Assembly: GCF_023617245.1 (NCBI RefSeq)
Contig: NZ_CP067396.1
Coordinates: 2,914,001 to 2,978,000 of the forward strand
Length of the DNA stretch: 64,000 bases
Direction of reading: 5' to 3'
Source of the DNA: Lysobacter enzymogenes
GTDB lineage: Bacteria > Pseudomonadota > Gammaproteobacteria > Xanthomonadales > Xanthomonadaceae
Part shown: piece after piece, positions 15,622-23,021 of the stretch
Layout of the letters: each line of letters starts with the position of its first letter
Position numbering within the stretch: the first letter of the stretch is position 1
The notes under the pieces: generated by a model
Databases searched by the model: none
What the model saw: the letters and a program-made list of their open reading frames with translations, nothing else
What the model was told of the DNA's origin: nothing
Translations under genes and position numbers: made by a program

Positions 15622-15960
15622 ATGGACACGGACCAGCCCCGGCGCAGTTGGACAAACAACTTCCTAGTCACCTGCATCGTGATCGGAGTTGCGGCGGCAA
15701 GTATCGCAACGCTGTACCTGGTACACAAAAGGCAACCACTAGCGAAAGCAACTCCGATACTCGAGACCGTCAAAAACGATAACGCTGACATGGCGGCGCG
15801 AGAGTCGATGCGACTAATGCGCCTGGAAGAAATCCGCCGCGCTCGCGCCTTGTACGACCAACAGGAATTAGATCGCGCAGGAAGCCGATGCATCAACGGT
15901 CAATGGATCAAGCGAGAAGGCGAAGCCTGGGTATCCAAAGGAATCTGCAAAAAGCAGTGA
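15622..15960 (+). CDS. Inovirus accessory protein with one membrane segment
   Basis: A 112-residue protein with a good ribosome site (AAGGAGCAAAC before ATG). One transmembrane helix lies at about residues 14-36 (FLVTCIVIGVAAASIATLYLV). A charged helical part (MAARESMRLMRLEEIRRARALYDQQELDRA) follows, and the C-terminus has two cysteines (RCINGQWIK, KGICKKQ). I do not recognise a family. It is convergent with the Zot gene, 37 bases away, and follows the strong terminator, so it needs its own promoter. Accessory (moron-type) genes in this position often affect the host or superinfection, but nothing here shows that. Confidence 0.75.
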   Translation: MDTDQPRRSWTNNFLVTCIVIGVAAASIATLYLVHKRQPLAKATPILETVKNDNADMAARESMRLMRLEEIRRARALYDQQELDRAGSRCINGQWIKREGEAWVSKGICKKQ

Positions 15961-15997
15961 AAAATGAAACCTATCCCCTGCCCCTCGAAGATACGGC

Positions 15998-17236
15998 CTA
16001 CTTAGACGTTGCAGATGATGCAGTACCACCGACACCAAGCGCGCCATAAGACGACACCTGGGGCGCACTCAGAACGCTTCCAGCAGTCGAAGGAGGCTGA
16101 CCAACCGATGGGGCTACTGGGGTCGCGGCCGCACTGGTAAGAGGCGCCTGAGCAGGCTGAGGTGCACCCTGCGAGAGCTGGCGATACGGGTTGTAAACCG
16201 GACCATCGCGAGCAATGCGGCGACACTCCCCATCGTTGATTTGGTAACGCGTACCCTGCTCCGTCAGACAGGTGCAACTCGCATCACGGCGCTGACCGTC
16301 TACGTCTAGGCCCGCCTCAGAAGACATGCACAACAACTGCGGATCGGACAAAGGCTTGCGCTCATCGAACACCGGCGCTGTCCAGGGCATGGTGGGAAAA
16401 CGCGGCAGATGCGCCTCGGCATACTCATAAGCAGTACGAGGCTTAACAGGCGCCGCCGCACCCGCGCCTAACAGCGCCTGGGCTTGCGGCGCAGACGTTG
16501 TGCTGTCCGCATCACGTTGCTTGGGCTTAAAGAGAAACAGCCAAAGAGCCCAGGCCACCAAAAGGCCAACCACCAGCATCGCAAAAGCTTGCCAAATCTT
16601 TTTTGGAATCTTGAATTTGTACGTAGACGTATGAAGCGTGGCGCTCTTATATCGACTGTACAACCCCTTCTCGTACGCCCAAATCTCTTCCTCTGCCTTC
16701 TCGCGCTGACGTTCATCATAAGGATCAATCTGAGCGCGCGTCCAAGTCAGAACGCCAGCACGCTGCAAGCCCATCGCACGATTCATGTGCACGTGCTTGC
16801 CGACGAGAGTGCGTACCTGATGATGAATCTTGGTCGGCCACTGTGTCATCAGCACAATGTCAAAGCCGCGATGCCGGTGGGTGGACATCGATCGGATACG
16901 CGGATCGCTAGATTCGCCGGGCTTACCTGTGGAAGGAAAGAGCAGGCCATAGCGCTCTAGCTCTTTAGTCTTGCCGTCGGAATGAGCTTCGTCGTACAGA
17001 ACGAAAGAGCCGTCCGGGAGTTGGGTCCAGTCAAGGTGATCGGGCAGCTTCTCCATCCATGGGAAAGCGTCTGGATTCTCGTCGGTAGTGGAACCAGCGA
17101 TGTTGGAGAAGAAACGACGCGGCTGCTCTTTGCCTTCTTTGACAGCGGCAGCATTGCGATCATGCTCCTCCAGCGCCAACGCCATCGCGCGCAACGTCTT
17201 ACCGTTCCCTGGCTGGCCCGTCACAAGAATAAGCAC
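15998..17236 (-). CDS. zot: Zot/pI-like phage assembly ATPase
   Basis: A 412-residue filamentous-phage assembly protein (pI, zonular occludens toxin family). It drives coat assembly and extrusion at the inner membrane. The N-terminal ATPase domain has Walker A GQPGNGKT near residue 7, a Walker B-like GSFVLYDEAHSD, and STHRHRGFDIVLMTQ. A single transmembrane helix follows at about 210-235 (FAMLVVGLLVAWALWLFLF). The periplasmic tail is Pro/Ala-rich and has several Cys (LLCMSSEAGLD, ASCTCLTEQGTRY). It is the last gene of the leftward structural operon, three bases after the pVI-like gene. Confidence 0.95.
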   Translation of the reverse strand: MLILVTGQPGNGKTLRAMALALEEHDRNAAAVKEGKEQPRRFFSNIAGSTTDENPDAFPWMEKLPDHLDWTQLPDGSFVLYDEAHSDGKTKELERYGLLFPSTGKPGESSDPRIRSMSTHRHRGFDIVLMTQWPTKIHHQVRTLVGKHVHMNRAMGLQRAGVLTWTRAQIDPYDERQREKAEEEIWAYEKGLYSRYKSATLHTSTYKFKIPKKIWQAFAMLVVGLLVAWALWLFLFKPKQRDADSTTSAPQAQALLGAGAAAPVKPRTAYEYAEAHLPRFPTMPWTAPVFDERKPLSDPQLLCMSSEAGLDVDGQRRDASCTCLTEQGTRYQINDGECRRIARDGPVYNPYRQLSQGAPQPAQAPLTSAAATPVAPSVGQPPSTAGSVLSAPQVSSYGALGVGGTASSATSK

Positions 17237-17239
17237 GTC

Positions 17240-17518
17240 TTACCCCTTCTTAGCTAAAGCAACGCGGCCGGCAGAAATCGCAGCACGCGTCAGCAGTGCG
17301 GAACCCAGCGCGGAAATGCAATCGCCGAGACCTGCAATCAAGCAGATTTGCAACACAGACGCGGTAATCCCAGCGGTAGCATTTCGCGCGATGGTGAGCG
17401 CGGACGAAATAACAGGAGTCAGCGCAGCATAGGTAACCAACCCGACACCAACGCCGGTCAGAACACGAGACGCTGCGGTTCCGAGAAGAGACGCCAGCAG
17501 TGCACCAAGCCAAGGCAT
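17240..17518 (-). CDS. pVI-like minor coat protein (DUF2523 type)
   Basis: A 92-residue, very hydrophobic protein with three predicted membrane helices (LGALLASLLGTAASRVL, VGLVTYAALTPVISSAL, VLQICLIAGLGDCISAL). It sits between the attachment-protein gene and zot, where inoviruses encode the pVI minor coat protein that helps release the particle. The start shares one base with the preceding stop region. The sequence type fits DUF2523. Assignment rests on size, hydrophobicity and gene order. Confidence 0.85.
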   Translation of the reverse strand: MPWLGALLASLLGTAASRVLTGVGVGLVTYAALTPVISSALTIARNATAGITASVLQICLIAGLGDCISALGSALLTRAAISAGRVALAKKG

Positions 17519-18855
17519 TATTTCCTAGCTCCCGAGATGATGAGGACGGAAAGAATTGCGCTACACGCAAGCAATAGTGTGCGCAGCGCGGCAGCGAAAT
17601 CGCAGATGGGCTGAAACGAAAACTCGACTTGCGCAGACGACTGACCAATAGAAACAGTGGTAGAAACGGGCGCCGGACAAGTGCCCTGCCCTAAGCCGGA
17701 CGACCAGGTTGCAGGCGAATAGTCCTCATCCAGCCATGGGCTAGACACAGGCGGAAGCGACTGACCTGAGCCAGTGAGATAGTCGCGAATTTGCCCGGGC
17801 GCGGGATCAATAGGCACACCTGTGCCAAGACGCTCAACAGCGCAACGACCGCGCCATGCTTGCAGCAACTGCGCGTATTCCAATGGATCGCAGTTTTTGC
17901 CGACGCAAATCGGTACGTCAGCCATCGAACAACCATTGCCCGCATGGACGCTATCTGCGCGACGCGTGTTGCAGTCGATACGCCACTGAATACGCGCCTG
18001 ACCACACAGGATGTTATCGCCGCTGCACTGGGGCGGTTCTTCGCAGCTTTCGCCGCCTGAGAACTTCCCAGTGTCCTCGCCGTCGTTAGGATCCCCGTCG
18101 CCATCGTCGTCAGGCTTGCAGGTCCCATCCTCGCCTTTCGCCTGACCGGCCGGGCAGCCCTCGTCGACGCAGGAGCCATCAGGAGCCTTGATCTTGCCAG
18201 TAGGGCACTGCCCCACCGGCTCACACTTACCGTTGAGCTTGTGCTGACCTACGGGGCAATCGCCTTGATCACCGCACTTGCCGGACGGCAAACGCACTTG
18301 ACCGGGTTCGCACTTCTTAGGTGGCTCATCGTCACCTGGGTCATCGTCGTCGTTTTCATTGCATGTAGCGCCGTTGTACGCGCCGTCATACCAGCAGTTA
18401 TAGCCAATATTTGGGCCGCTTTCTAACGTGGTGCACTCAGTGGGGGTGGGCTGTGTTTCCCACTGACAACCGCGCAGACACTCTTTCGGAAGCGCTCTAG
18501 CGCCCTTGGAAAGATTCACGCGCAGAATCTCCGGCGCTCGACTGGCGCAACTGGCCTTGTACGCGTACTCGCCAAAGAGGCCGTTGACGTTGTGCTGGCC
18601 GTAGGTTGCGGAAGCCTGGATAAGCCCCTGTGCGTTCGTTGAATTACTCGACCGCTTGCACTGCTTGTTGCTAAACGGCTTCAGCTGCGGCTGCTCCGCC
18701 TCCAATCTCCCCAGCTTCGCCTGACACGCCATCATGGCCTGACCTTCATCGCAGTTGTCAGTACCACGGCACGCCTCACCCGACTGGGCCACGGCCACAG
18801 GCGACCACAATAAGGCGGCCGCCAGAATTAGTAGGTAGACAATGATGCTGCGCAT
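17518..18855 (-). CDS. pIII-like attachment protein
   Basis: A 445-residue secreted protein, the probable host-attachment and release protein at the particle tip. The ATG at 18855 follows GAGGG and gives a clean signal peptide (MRSIIVYLLILAAALLWSP, cleavage near VAVAQS). The N-terminal domain is Cys-rich. The middle (about residues 170-260) holds three repeats of the type CPxGxxKxxDGxCxxxG followed by an acidic DDDGDGDPNDGEDTG linker. The C-terminus ends in a hydrophobic anchor (LRTLLLACSAILSVLIISGARK). This layout is that of pIII/adsorption proteins; the repeat region is likely what contacts the host surface. Confidence 0.85.
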   Translation of the reverse strand: MRSIIVYLLILAAALLWSPVAVAQSGEACRGTDNCDEGQAMMACQAKLGRLEAEQPQLKPFSNKQCKRSSNSTNAQGLIQASATYGQHNVNGLFGEYAYKASCASRAPEILRVNLSKGARALPKECLRGCQWETQPTPTECTTLESGPNIGYNCWYDGAYNGATCNENDDDDPGDDEPPKKCEPGQVRLPSGKCGDQGDCPVGQHKLNGKCEPVGQCPTGKIKAPDGSCVDEGCPAGQAKGEDGTCKPDDDGDGDPNDGEDTGKFSGGESCEEPPQCSGDNILCGQARIQWRIDCNTRRADSVHAGNGCSMADVPICVGKNCDPLEYAQLLQAWRGRCAVERLGTGVPIDPAPGQIRDYLTGSGQSLPPVSSPWLDEDYSPATWSSGLGQGTCPAPVSTTVSIGQSSAQVEFSFQPICDFAAALRTLLLACSAILSVLIISGARK

Positions 18856-18865
18856 ACGGGCGCCC

Positions 18866-18931
18866 TCAGTCGCCGCTAAACAAGATCGATAGCGCAATCA
18901 AACCAACTACCAAAACAAACCAGCCAGTCAT
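18866..18931 (-). CDS. 21-residue membrane peptide, possible minor coat protein
   Basis: A tiny gene encoding MTGWFVLVVGLIALSILFSGD, almost entirely one membrane helix. It lies between the coat protein and the attachment protein, where inoviruses encode pVII/pIX-type tip proteins of 20-40 residues. The stop is 11 bases before the next start. The position, polarity and composition make it credible, though it is below normal gene-calling size. Confidence 0.65.
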   Translation of the reverse strand: MTGWFVLVVGLIALSILFSGD

Positions 18932-18948
18932 GTCAGTCCCCTAAAAAT

Positions 18949-18970
18949 AGCGGGGGCAAACGCCCCCGCT
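18949..18970 (-). terminator. Terminator after the major coat gene
   Basis: AGCGGGGGC and GCCCCCGCT form a 9-base stem with a short loop. On the minus strand it is followed by ATTTTTAG. Filamentous phages typically have a partial terminator right after the coat gene, giving high coat expression and lower expression of the genes downstream; its position here fits exactly. Confidence 0.85.
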
Positions 18971-18984
18971 CAGGACGTCGGCGA

Positions 18985-19122
18985 TTAGCCGAAGATGGTC
19001 GCCTTCATCCACTTCCAACCAACCGCGGCAGCGGCGGGCAGGAGCTTGGCGGCGCCGATCAGGGCCACGCCGGCGGTGATGCCCGCGAGGGCAGTGACCG
19101 CATCCGCAACGTCGAACGTCAT
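18985..19122 (-). CDS. Major coat protein (pVIII-like)
   Basis: A 45-residue protein with the hallmark layout of a filamentous coat protein: short acidic N-terminus (MTFDVADAV), a hydrophobic helix (TALAGITAGVALIGAAKLLP) and a basic, aromatic C-terminus (GWKWMKATIFG) that would face the DNA. There is no cleavable leader, as in the coat proteins of Pf3. A ribosome site (GGAGAAATCCCC) precedes ATG. It is followed by a terminator, consistent with abundant expression. Confidence 0.88.
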   Translation of the reverse strand: MTFDVADAVTALAGITAGVALIGAAKLLPAAAAVGWKWMKATIFG

Positions 19123-19176
19123 GGGGATTTCTCCAGATCTACAGTGAACCGTCCTTTCTCCCGGGACGGGGGCGGA

Positions 19177-19374
19177 TCAACCGCGAGGACCGGTTTGCCG
19201 ACTAAGCAGCTTCCAACCCCAGCAGACAGCGAAGAGCAACGCAGTAGCCGACAGCAGTTGAAACGCATCGGCAACCGAGAGCTCGGGAAATTCGGACCGC
19301 TCGACCCAGCCGGCTTGAGTGCAGGTCGCAGTCGCGGTATCGAACGAAATGCACTCATAGACGCGGCGGGCCAT
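19177..19374 (-). CDS. Small inovirus membrane protein
   Basis: A 65-residue protein with two N-terminal cysteines (VYECISFDTATATCTQ) and one membrane helix (FQLLSATALLFAVCWGWKLL) near the C-terminus. It starts four bases after the ssDNA-binding gene and lies just before the major coat gene, a position used for minor coat or assembly proteins. I cannot assign it to a named family. Confidence 0.75.
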   Translation of the reverse strand: MARRVYECISFDTATATCTQAGWVERSEFPELSVADAFQLLSATALLFAVCWGWKLLSRQTGPRG

Positions 19375-19377
19375 GGC

Positions 19378-19731
19378 TTAAGCAGCCCGCGCGGGCTTGG
19401 CCGAGCCAGTGACCTTGGCGAGGATCGATTCGGGCAGCTGTTCGCGCAGGTAGGCGACGGCTTGCTCTTCGTTGAGCAGCAGGACGGTACGACCGATGCG
19501 CAGGTCGCCGTACTCGCCGATCTCGATACACGCCGGATCGACGTAGTGCATGCCGACGGGGAACGGGGCACGGTCGCCCAGGCTGATCTTGAAGCGCTCC
19601 GGGAAGGCGTGCCCGTTGTGCACGTAGCCTTCCTGATTGCGGATGTGGTAGGTCTCGCCCTTGCGCTCGCCGCGCTGGACGGTGCCGCCACGCTCTTCGA
19701 CGGTGGCGGACAGAATCTGAATCTTGATCAT
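19378..19731 (-). CDS. Phage single-stranded DNA-binding protein (pV-like)
   Basis: A 117-residue protein that would coat phage ssDNA before packaging. It is mostly beta structure (MIKIQILSATVEERGGTVQR, GETYHIRNQEGYVH, FKISLGDRAPFPVGMHYV, DLRIGRTVLLL) with a short helical and basic tail (GSAKPARAA). Size, fold pattern and location three bases downstream of the replication initiator match the helix-destabilising proteins of inoviruses such as Pf1. Confidence 0.85.
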   Translation of the reverse strand: MIKIQILSATVEERGGTVQRGERKGETYHIRNQEGYVHNGHAFPERFKISLGDRAPFPVGMHYVDPACIEIGEYGDLRIGRTVLLLNEEQAVAYLREQLPESILAKVTGSAKPARAA

Positions 19732-19734
19732 GGC

Positions 19735-20664
19735 TTAGGCCTCAAATGGATTGATGTGCTTGATTTGGAAAACGTCACCCTCTTGCGTAAACATCTCGAC
19801 ATAGCCCAGGTGACGTAAGGCCACACCGCTTGGCGTCCACCCATCGGACTGCCACGGGGAAAGAAACGCGTTGCCGAAGGTTGCTTCTACCCAGGCCGTC
19901 GTTTTATCTATGACTGTCTTTCCCCACTTACCGATACGCTCAATCGCGAACGGCACGCGACGCACCAGCGTGCCCGGCTCGGTCATCTGCCGAAGCCACT
20001 TAGGCGCAAGGCTCCAGGAGCGTTGCGCACGCGCTTCGATGCTGAGGCCCCCTGCCCCATACAAGCGCGACCCCTTCGGAAGATCGGCCGTCGTGCCCTT
20101 GCTCGCGTACTTCGCGATATAGCCGACCGGGCTATGCGCCCACTTCGCATTCGACTTGCCGTAGGGCCACCACCCTTGCGCATCCGGGAACGGCGGAACC
20201 TTGCCGCCCGTGACCCAAAACACGACGTGGTAGTGCGGCTTACCGGACTGATGCAACTCCATCACCCACACGTACGAGAACAGGCACTTATTGCGCTTGG
20301 CCCACTTGCGATAGTGGTCGAGCATGACCCGCAACTGGCTCGGCTGCCACTCGAACTCAGGCGCGTACGTCAACGTCAGGAGCGCACAGCGGAACTCATG
20401 CTCGGCCGCGTACCGCCACTGGGCACCACCCTGTTCTGTCCACTGCTGGTAGCCCTTCGCCAACAGATCGTTATGGATCGACATCGCCGACGCCAGCACG
20501 CCACGACGCATCTTGCGCAACCGGGCTTCGTGCGACTGCGGACCAAGCAAAAGCGAATTCTTTTTTTCTTCTTTGTTGGAGAAAGAGACAAGCCCAGCGC
20601 GCTCGCTGGTCGCGCTCGCTTCGCTCGCGCGAGCGGCGCTAGCGCGCATCGTATCGTCAGACAT
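19735..20664 (-). CDS. Rolling-circle replication initiator
   Basis: A 309-residue replication protein. ATG 20664 follows a G-run and starts MSDDTMRASAARA; the longer frame upstream overlaps the preceding gene and is not used. The core has ALLTLTYAPEF (motif 1), the metal-binding HUH-type GKPHYHVVFWVTGG, and VGYIAKYASKG, which carries the candidate catalytic tyrosines. This is the order of HUH endonucleases of inoviruses. It would nick the double-stranded form to start ssDNA synthesis; the nick site is not identified in the sequence. Confidence 0.88.
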   Translation of the reverse strand: MSDDTMRASAARASEASATSERAGLVSFSNKEEKKNSLLLGPQSHEARLRKMRRGVLASAMSIHNDLLAKGYQQWTEQGGAQWRYAAEHEFRCALLTLTYAPEFEWQPSQLRVMLDHYRKWAKRNKCLFSYVWVMELHQSGKPHYHVVFWVTGGKVPPFPDAQGWWPYGKSNAKWAHSPVGYIAKYASKGTTADLPKGSRLYGAGGLSIEARAQRSWSLAPKWLRQMTEPGTLVRRVPFAIERIGKWGKTVIDKTTAWVEATFGNAFLSPWQSDGWTPSGVALRHLGYVEMFTQEGDVFQIKHINPFEA

Positions 20665-20866
20665 GGAAGCCCCCCCGGGATTGAACAACTCGCGCGGCCG
20701 CATGACCCCACGGCATCGACAGGCAACGCAGCAACCCGTGCGCGCCGCTGGGTCCGGTGCGCGCTTCTGTGCGCGCCACGCTGTAGGCGATGCGGAACAA
20801 CTCGCGCGCGCGCAGGTAGTGCCAGTTCGGCGGCAGCACGCGGCCGTAGCAACGACGCTCAGCCAT
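20657..20866 (-). CDS. Small basic phage protein upstream of the initiator
   Basis: A 69-residue basic protein (AERRCYGRVLPPNWHYLRARELFRIAYSVARTEART) whose 3' end overlaps the start of the replication gene by eight bases. It begins within the end of the preceding gene, in the chain of overlapping leftward genes. No family is recognised. The arginine-rich amphipathic look would suit a nucleic-acid-binding role in phage replication, but this is a guess. Confidence 0.6.
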   Translation of the reverse strand: MAERRCYGRVLPPNWHYLRARELFRIAYSVARTEARTGPSGAHGLLRCLSMPWGHAAARVVQSRGGFHV

Positions 20867-21182
20867 GGCGACACCGCGTCGCGTAGACCTGCGCGTATCG
20901 CCCGTAGAAGCCGTCTTCGGGGCGCGGTGGCGTGCCATCGCCATCACCCTCCCCCGCCGCGTCGAGACCGTCGCTGACGTGCGTGTGGCGCGTTCTAGAG
21001 CGGTCACCGTGGGCTGCGCCCACACCCGCATTACTGGCGGACCAGTCGAGCAGGTATGCGTACTCCCGCTCGCCCTGGTGGCAGAACGTCGCCCAGGCCT
21101 TGACGACCGCTTCGACCATTACGCAGAGCGCGACGACGACAAGCAGCACGCACGCAAGCGGCAACGCAAGAAGGGAAATCAT
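20859..21182 (-). CDS. Phage membrane protein, hypothetical
   Basis: A 107-residue protein with an N-terminal membrane helix (LALPLACVLLVVVALCVMVEAVV) and a hydrophilic, Gly/Asp/Arg-rich C-terminal half. It overlaps both neighbours by a few bases in the leftward early operon. No recognised motif. Similar short membrane proteins are common in the early region of Xanthomonadaceae inoviruses. Confidence 0.6.
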   Translation of the reverse strand: MISLLALPLACVLLVVVALCVMVEAVVKAWATFCHQGEREYAYLLDWSASNAGVGAAHGDRSRTRHTHVSDGLDAAGEGDGDGTPPRPEDGFYGRYAQVYATRCRHG

Positions 21183-21388
21183 GGCGCCCCCCCGCTTTGA
21201 GCTAGCGCGGCACGGAAGGCGATCATTCCCTGGCCTGTGCGACAGAGGTATTCAGCGCGATCGAACAACGCGGCCAAGGCAGCGATCACGCCATCCAACT
21301 CAGCACACCAGTCGCAGTTCCCTTCCATCGGGCAGGCATCCCGGTGCCGCCGCAGCACCGCCAGCACATTCACAGTGGGCTCAGACAT
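21179..21388 (-). CDS. Hypothetical early phage protein, MSEPTVNVLAVL head
   Basis: A 69-residue protein starting at ATG 21388. The first 12 residues (MSEPTVNVLAVL) are almost identical to those of the neighbouring gene (MSEPTVDVLAVL), including 21 of 22 bases upstream and across the start. The body has a Cys pair (NCDWCAEL) and a helical AALAALFDRAEYLC segment. It overlaps the following gene by four bases. Function unknown. Confidence 0.6.
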   Translation of the reverse strand: MSEPTVNVLAVLRRHRDACPMEGNCDWCAELDGVIAALAALFDRAEYLCRTGQGMIAFRAALAQSGGAP

Positions 21389-21809
21389 GGAGGCGGGCCT
21401 CCAGAGCGGTCGCGAGCAGGTCGCGGATGAGGCCCGCATGCAACTGCGGGGAAGCGCCGGCCCGAATGCCGTCCAGGATTTCTGCCAGCAGTTCGCGCTG
21501 CGCCTGCTCGCGCACGATCAAGGCGGCCACGGCGGCGCGGGCTGCGTCCTCGGCGCAGTCCTGTCCCGCTCGGAACTGCGCGTACGCGAGGGACCTGCGC
21601 GAAGCCGCGTCCCATTTGCCGACGTGCGAGCCGTCGAATCCACGCCAGAACATCGTGGCGGCAGAATTGCCAGCGCCGCGAGCCATTCCCGCGTTACCGC
21701 TTTTGTAAGCGGACACGCAAGTGTCGTACATGCGGCGCATTCCGGTGTCGCGAAACGGCGAACGCTTGCGGTCCAACACCGCTAGCACATCCACAGTGGG
21801 CTCAGACAT
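21381..21809 (-). CDS. Hypothetical early phage protein, MSEPTVDVLAVL head
   Basis: A 142-residue soluble protein. It shares its N-terminal 12 residues and start region with the next gene, then differs: an aromatic/Gly part (MFWRGFDGSHVGKWDAASRR) and a long helical region (ARAAVAALIVREQAQRELLAEILDGI). No family recognised. It overlaps its downstream neighbour by eight bases and its upstream neighbour by eight. Confidence 0.65.
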   Translation of the reverse strand: MSEPTVDVLAVLDRKRSPFRDTGMRRMYDTCVSAYKSGNAGMARGAGNSAATMFWRGFDGSHVGKWDAASRRSLAYAQFRAGQDCAEDAARAAVAALIVREQAQRELLAEILDGIRAGASPQLHAGLIRDLLATALEARLHV

Positions 21810-21984
21810 GGCGCCGGGCCTCCTGGGCGGCCCGAGGCCGCTTGATGTAGTAGCGATCCGGGCCGCGCCGGGCGGTACGCAGAATCAAATCGGGGTTGTT
21901 GACGCCGCCCATCGCTTCCCAACACCGGCGACGGATGCGCACAAGTGTGTACGGCACATCCACGGCCCCGGCGCGCTTAGTCAT
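21802..21984 (-). CDS. Small basic phage protein
   Basis: A 60-residue basic protein (MTKRAGAVDVPYTLVRIRRRCWEAMGG) that I start at ATG 21984; a longer frame begins at 22035 without a good ribosome site. It ends in RYYIKRPRAAQEARRHV and overlaps the next gene's start. The charge suggests nucleic-acid binding. Function unknown. Confidence 0.5.
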   Translation of the reverse strand: MTKRAGAVDVPYTLVRIRRRCWEAMGGVNNPDLILRTARRGPDRYYIKRPRAAQEARRHV

Positions 21985-22630
21985 GGCGCACCTCGCAGGT
22001 GTGGAGGCGCGCACCGCAGCGATAGCAAATGACACCGGGTTGCAAGCCCGGGTCGGCAGCGTCGCCGTAGTGGTGTGTTGTCAGGAAGCAGCAGAACCGC
22101 CACCACAGACGGCGAACGAAAAAGCCGGCAGGCTCGCCGGCCGCTGGAACGGTGGACAGCCGCTGCGCGGCCGTGTGCACAACTCCGTGGACGGGATGAA
22201 CAAGTGCCGGCAGAGATTGACCAGGGGTGGTGAGATCCACGGACGGCACTTGTTCACGCCCGACCACCGAGTTGCACACACTCTGCCCACCGTTCGCGGA
22301 CGCAGGCACGCGGGCTCGCATGATCCTCTCTCTACCGAGTTTGTTGGAGATAGAAGCAGGAAGCGAATGCGGCTCCAGGCCGGTCATTTCTACGAAATGC
22401 CCTTGGGGGGCGACGTCGCCAGAAAGGAGCGTGGTTTTGCGAGGAGGAACGATCCCGGCAGTGCTCCCCACGTCGGTGGGCCCATCCCCTGCCACGTTCG
22501 GTGCATGCACCAGTGCGGGTGAGGCGTTGGCCTGGAATACCCCAACTGGCTGCTGCCGAGTTTGGGCAGCCGACGTCGCAGTCGGTTGCGGCGCGTGGGC
22601 AGCCTCGTACTGTGCTCGCGTTTGCATCAC
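21977..22630 (-). CDS. Hypothetical early phage protein with C-terminal Cys-pair motif
   Basis: A 217-residue protein. The first 150 residues are low in predicted structure (QPTATSAAQTRQQPVGVFQ and similar). The C-terminus is more ordered, with an aromatic stretch (FVRRLWWRFCCFLTTHHYG) and a zinc-ribbon-like CYRCGARLHTCEVRHD. It overlaps the following gene by eight bases and the preceding one by four. No known family; the disordered head may have been shaped by insertion or recombination. Confidence 0.5.
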   Translation of the reverse strand: MMQTRAQYEAAHAPQPTATSAAQTRQQPVGVFQANASPALVHAPNVAGDGPTDVGSTAGIVPPRKTTLLSGDVAPQGHFVEMTGLEPHSLPASISNKLGRERIMRARVPASANGGQSVCNSVVGREQVPSVDLTTPGQSLPALVHPVHGVVHTAAQRLSTVPAAGEPAGFFVRRLWWRFCCFLTTHHYGDAADPGLQPGVICYRCGARLHTCEVRHD

Positions 22631-22872
22631 AGCCGCACCGGGCGGCCGAGGCGACGCATGTGTAGACGCGTACGGGGGGAGAACAACAGTGGGTCGAGGG
22701 CGCCGACGAAGGCGTATACGACGGCATCCCTGACAGGCTCGGACATAGCGTAGTGATCAACCGCCGCGATCCGCCACCAACGATACGTCTGCGGACCGAC
22801 CTCAACGAAGTCGCGGCGAGTGACGCGCTGTCGTGCAAACCCGGCGCGGAATTGCTGTCGTGTGGTGTCCAT
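22627..22872 (-). CDS. First gene of the leftward phage operon, hypothetical
   Basis: An 81-residue protein with a good ribosome site (AAGGGGGTAGGC before ATG). It is rich in Arg and aromatics (RRDFVEVGPQTYRWWRIAAVDHY), followed by a hydrophobic helix (VRDAVVYAFVGALDPLLF). It is the first gene after the control region at 22873-23021, so it is probably the first to be transcribed when the repressor is lifted. No family recognised. Confidence 0.6.
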   Translation of the reverse strand: MDTTRQQFRAGFARQRVTRRDFVEVGPQTYRWWRIAAVDHYAMSEPVRDAVVYAFVGALDPLLFSPRTRLHMRRLGRPVRL

Positions 22873-23021
22873 GCCTACCCCCTTGAGGCCGGGGAGCGGC
22901 AGCGCGGTTCCTAGGGGGGAGGCGCCGGGCCCCGCTCCCCGGCGGTTGCCCTGATACTTCGAGACTCTCGAAGCATGTAGGGCATTAGACTATTTTTCCT
23001 TGAATACTAATAGGGTCTCGC
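22873..23021. promoter_or_regulatory. Phage control region between divergent genes
   Basis: This 149-base region separates the leftward replication/structural operon from the rightward regulator. It contains the perfect 17-base palindrome CTTCGAGACTCTCGAAG (22957-22973), a likely operator, and a long-range inverted repeat pairing CCGGGGAGCGG (22889-22899) with CCGCTCCCCGG (22932-22942). The latter would form a stable hairpin in phage ssDNA and could act as origin or packaging signal. An AT-rich stretch (22985-23010) just before the regulator gene probably holds its promoter. Confidence 0.65.

Noticed and set aside
20376..20852. 158-codon minus frame overlapping the replication initiator
   Set aside because: It is an alternative frame of the initiator and its upstream gene, and it lacks the HUH motifs that are present in the chosen frame.
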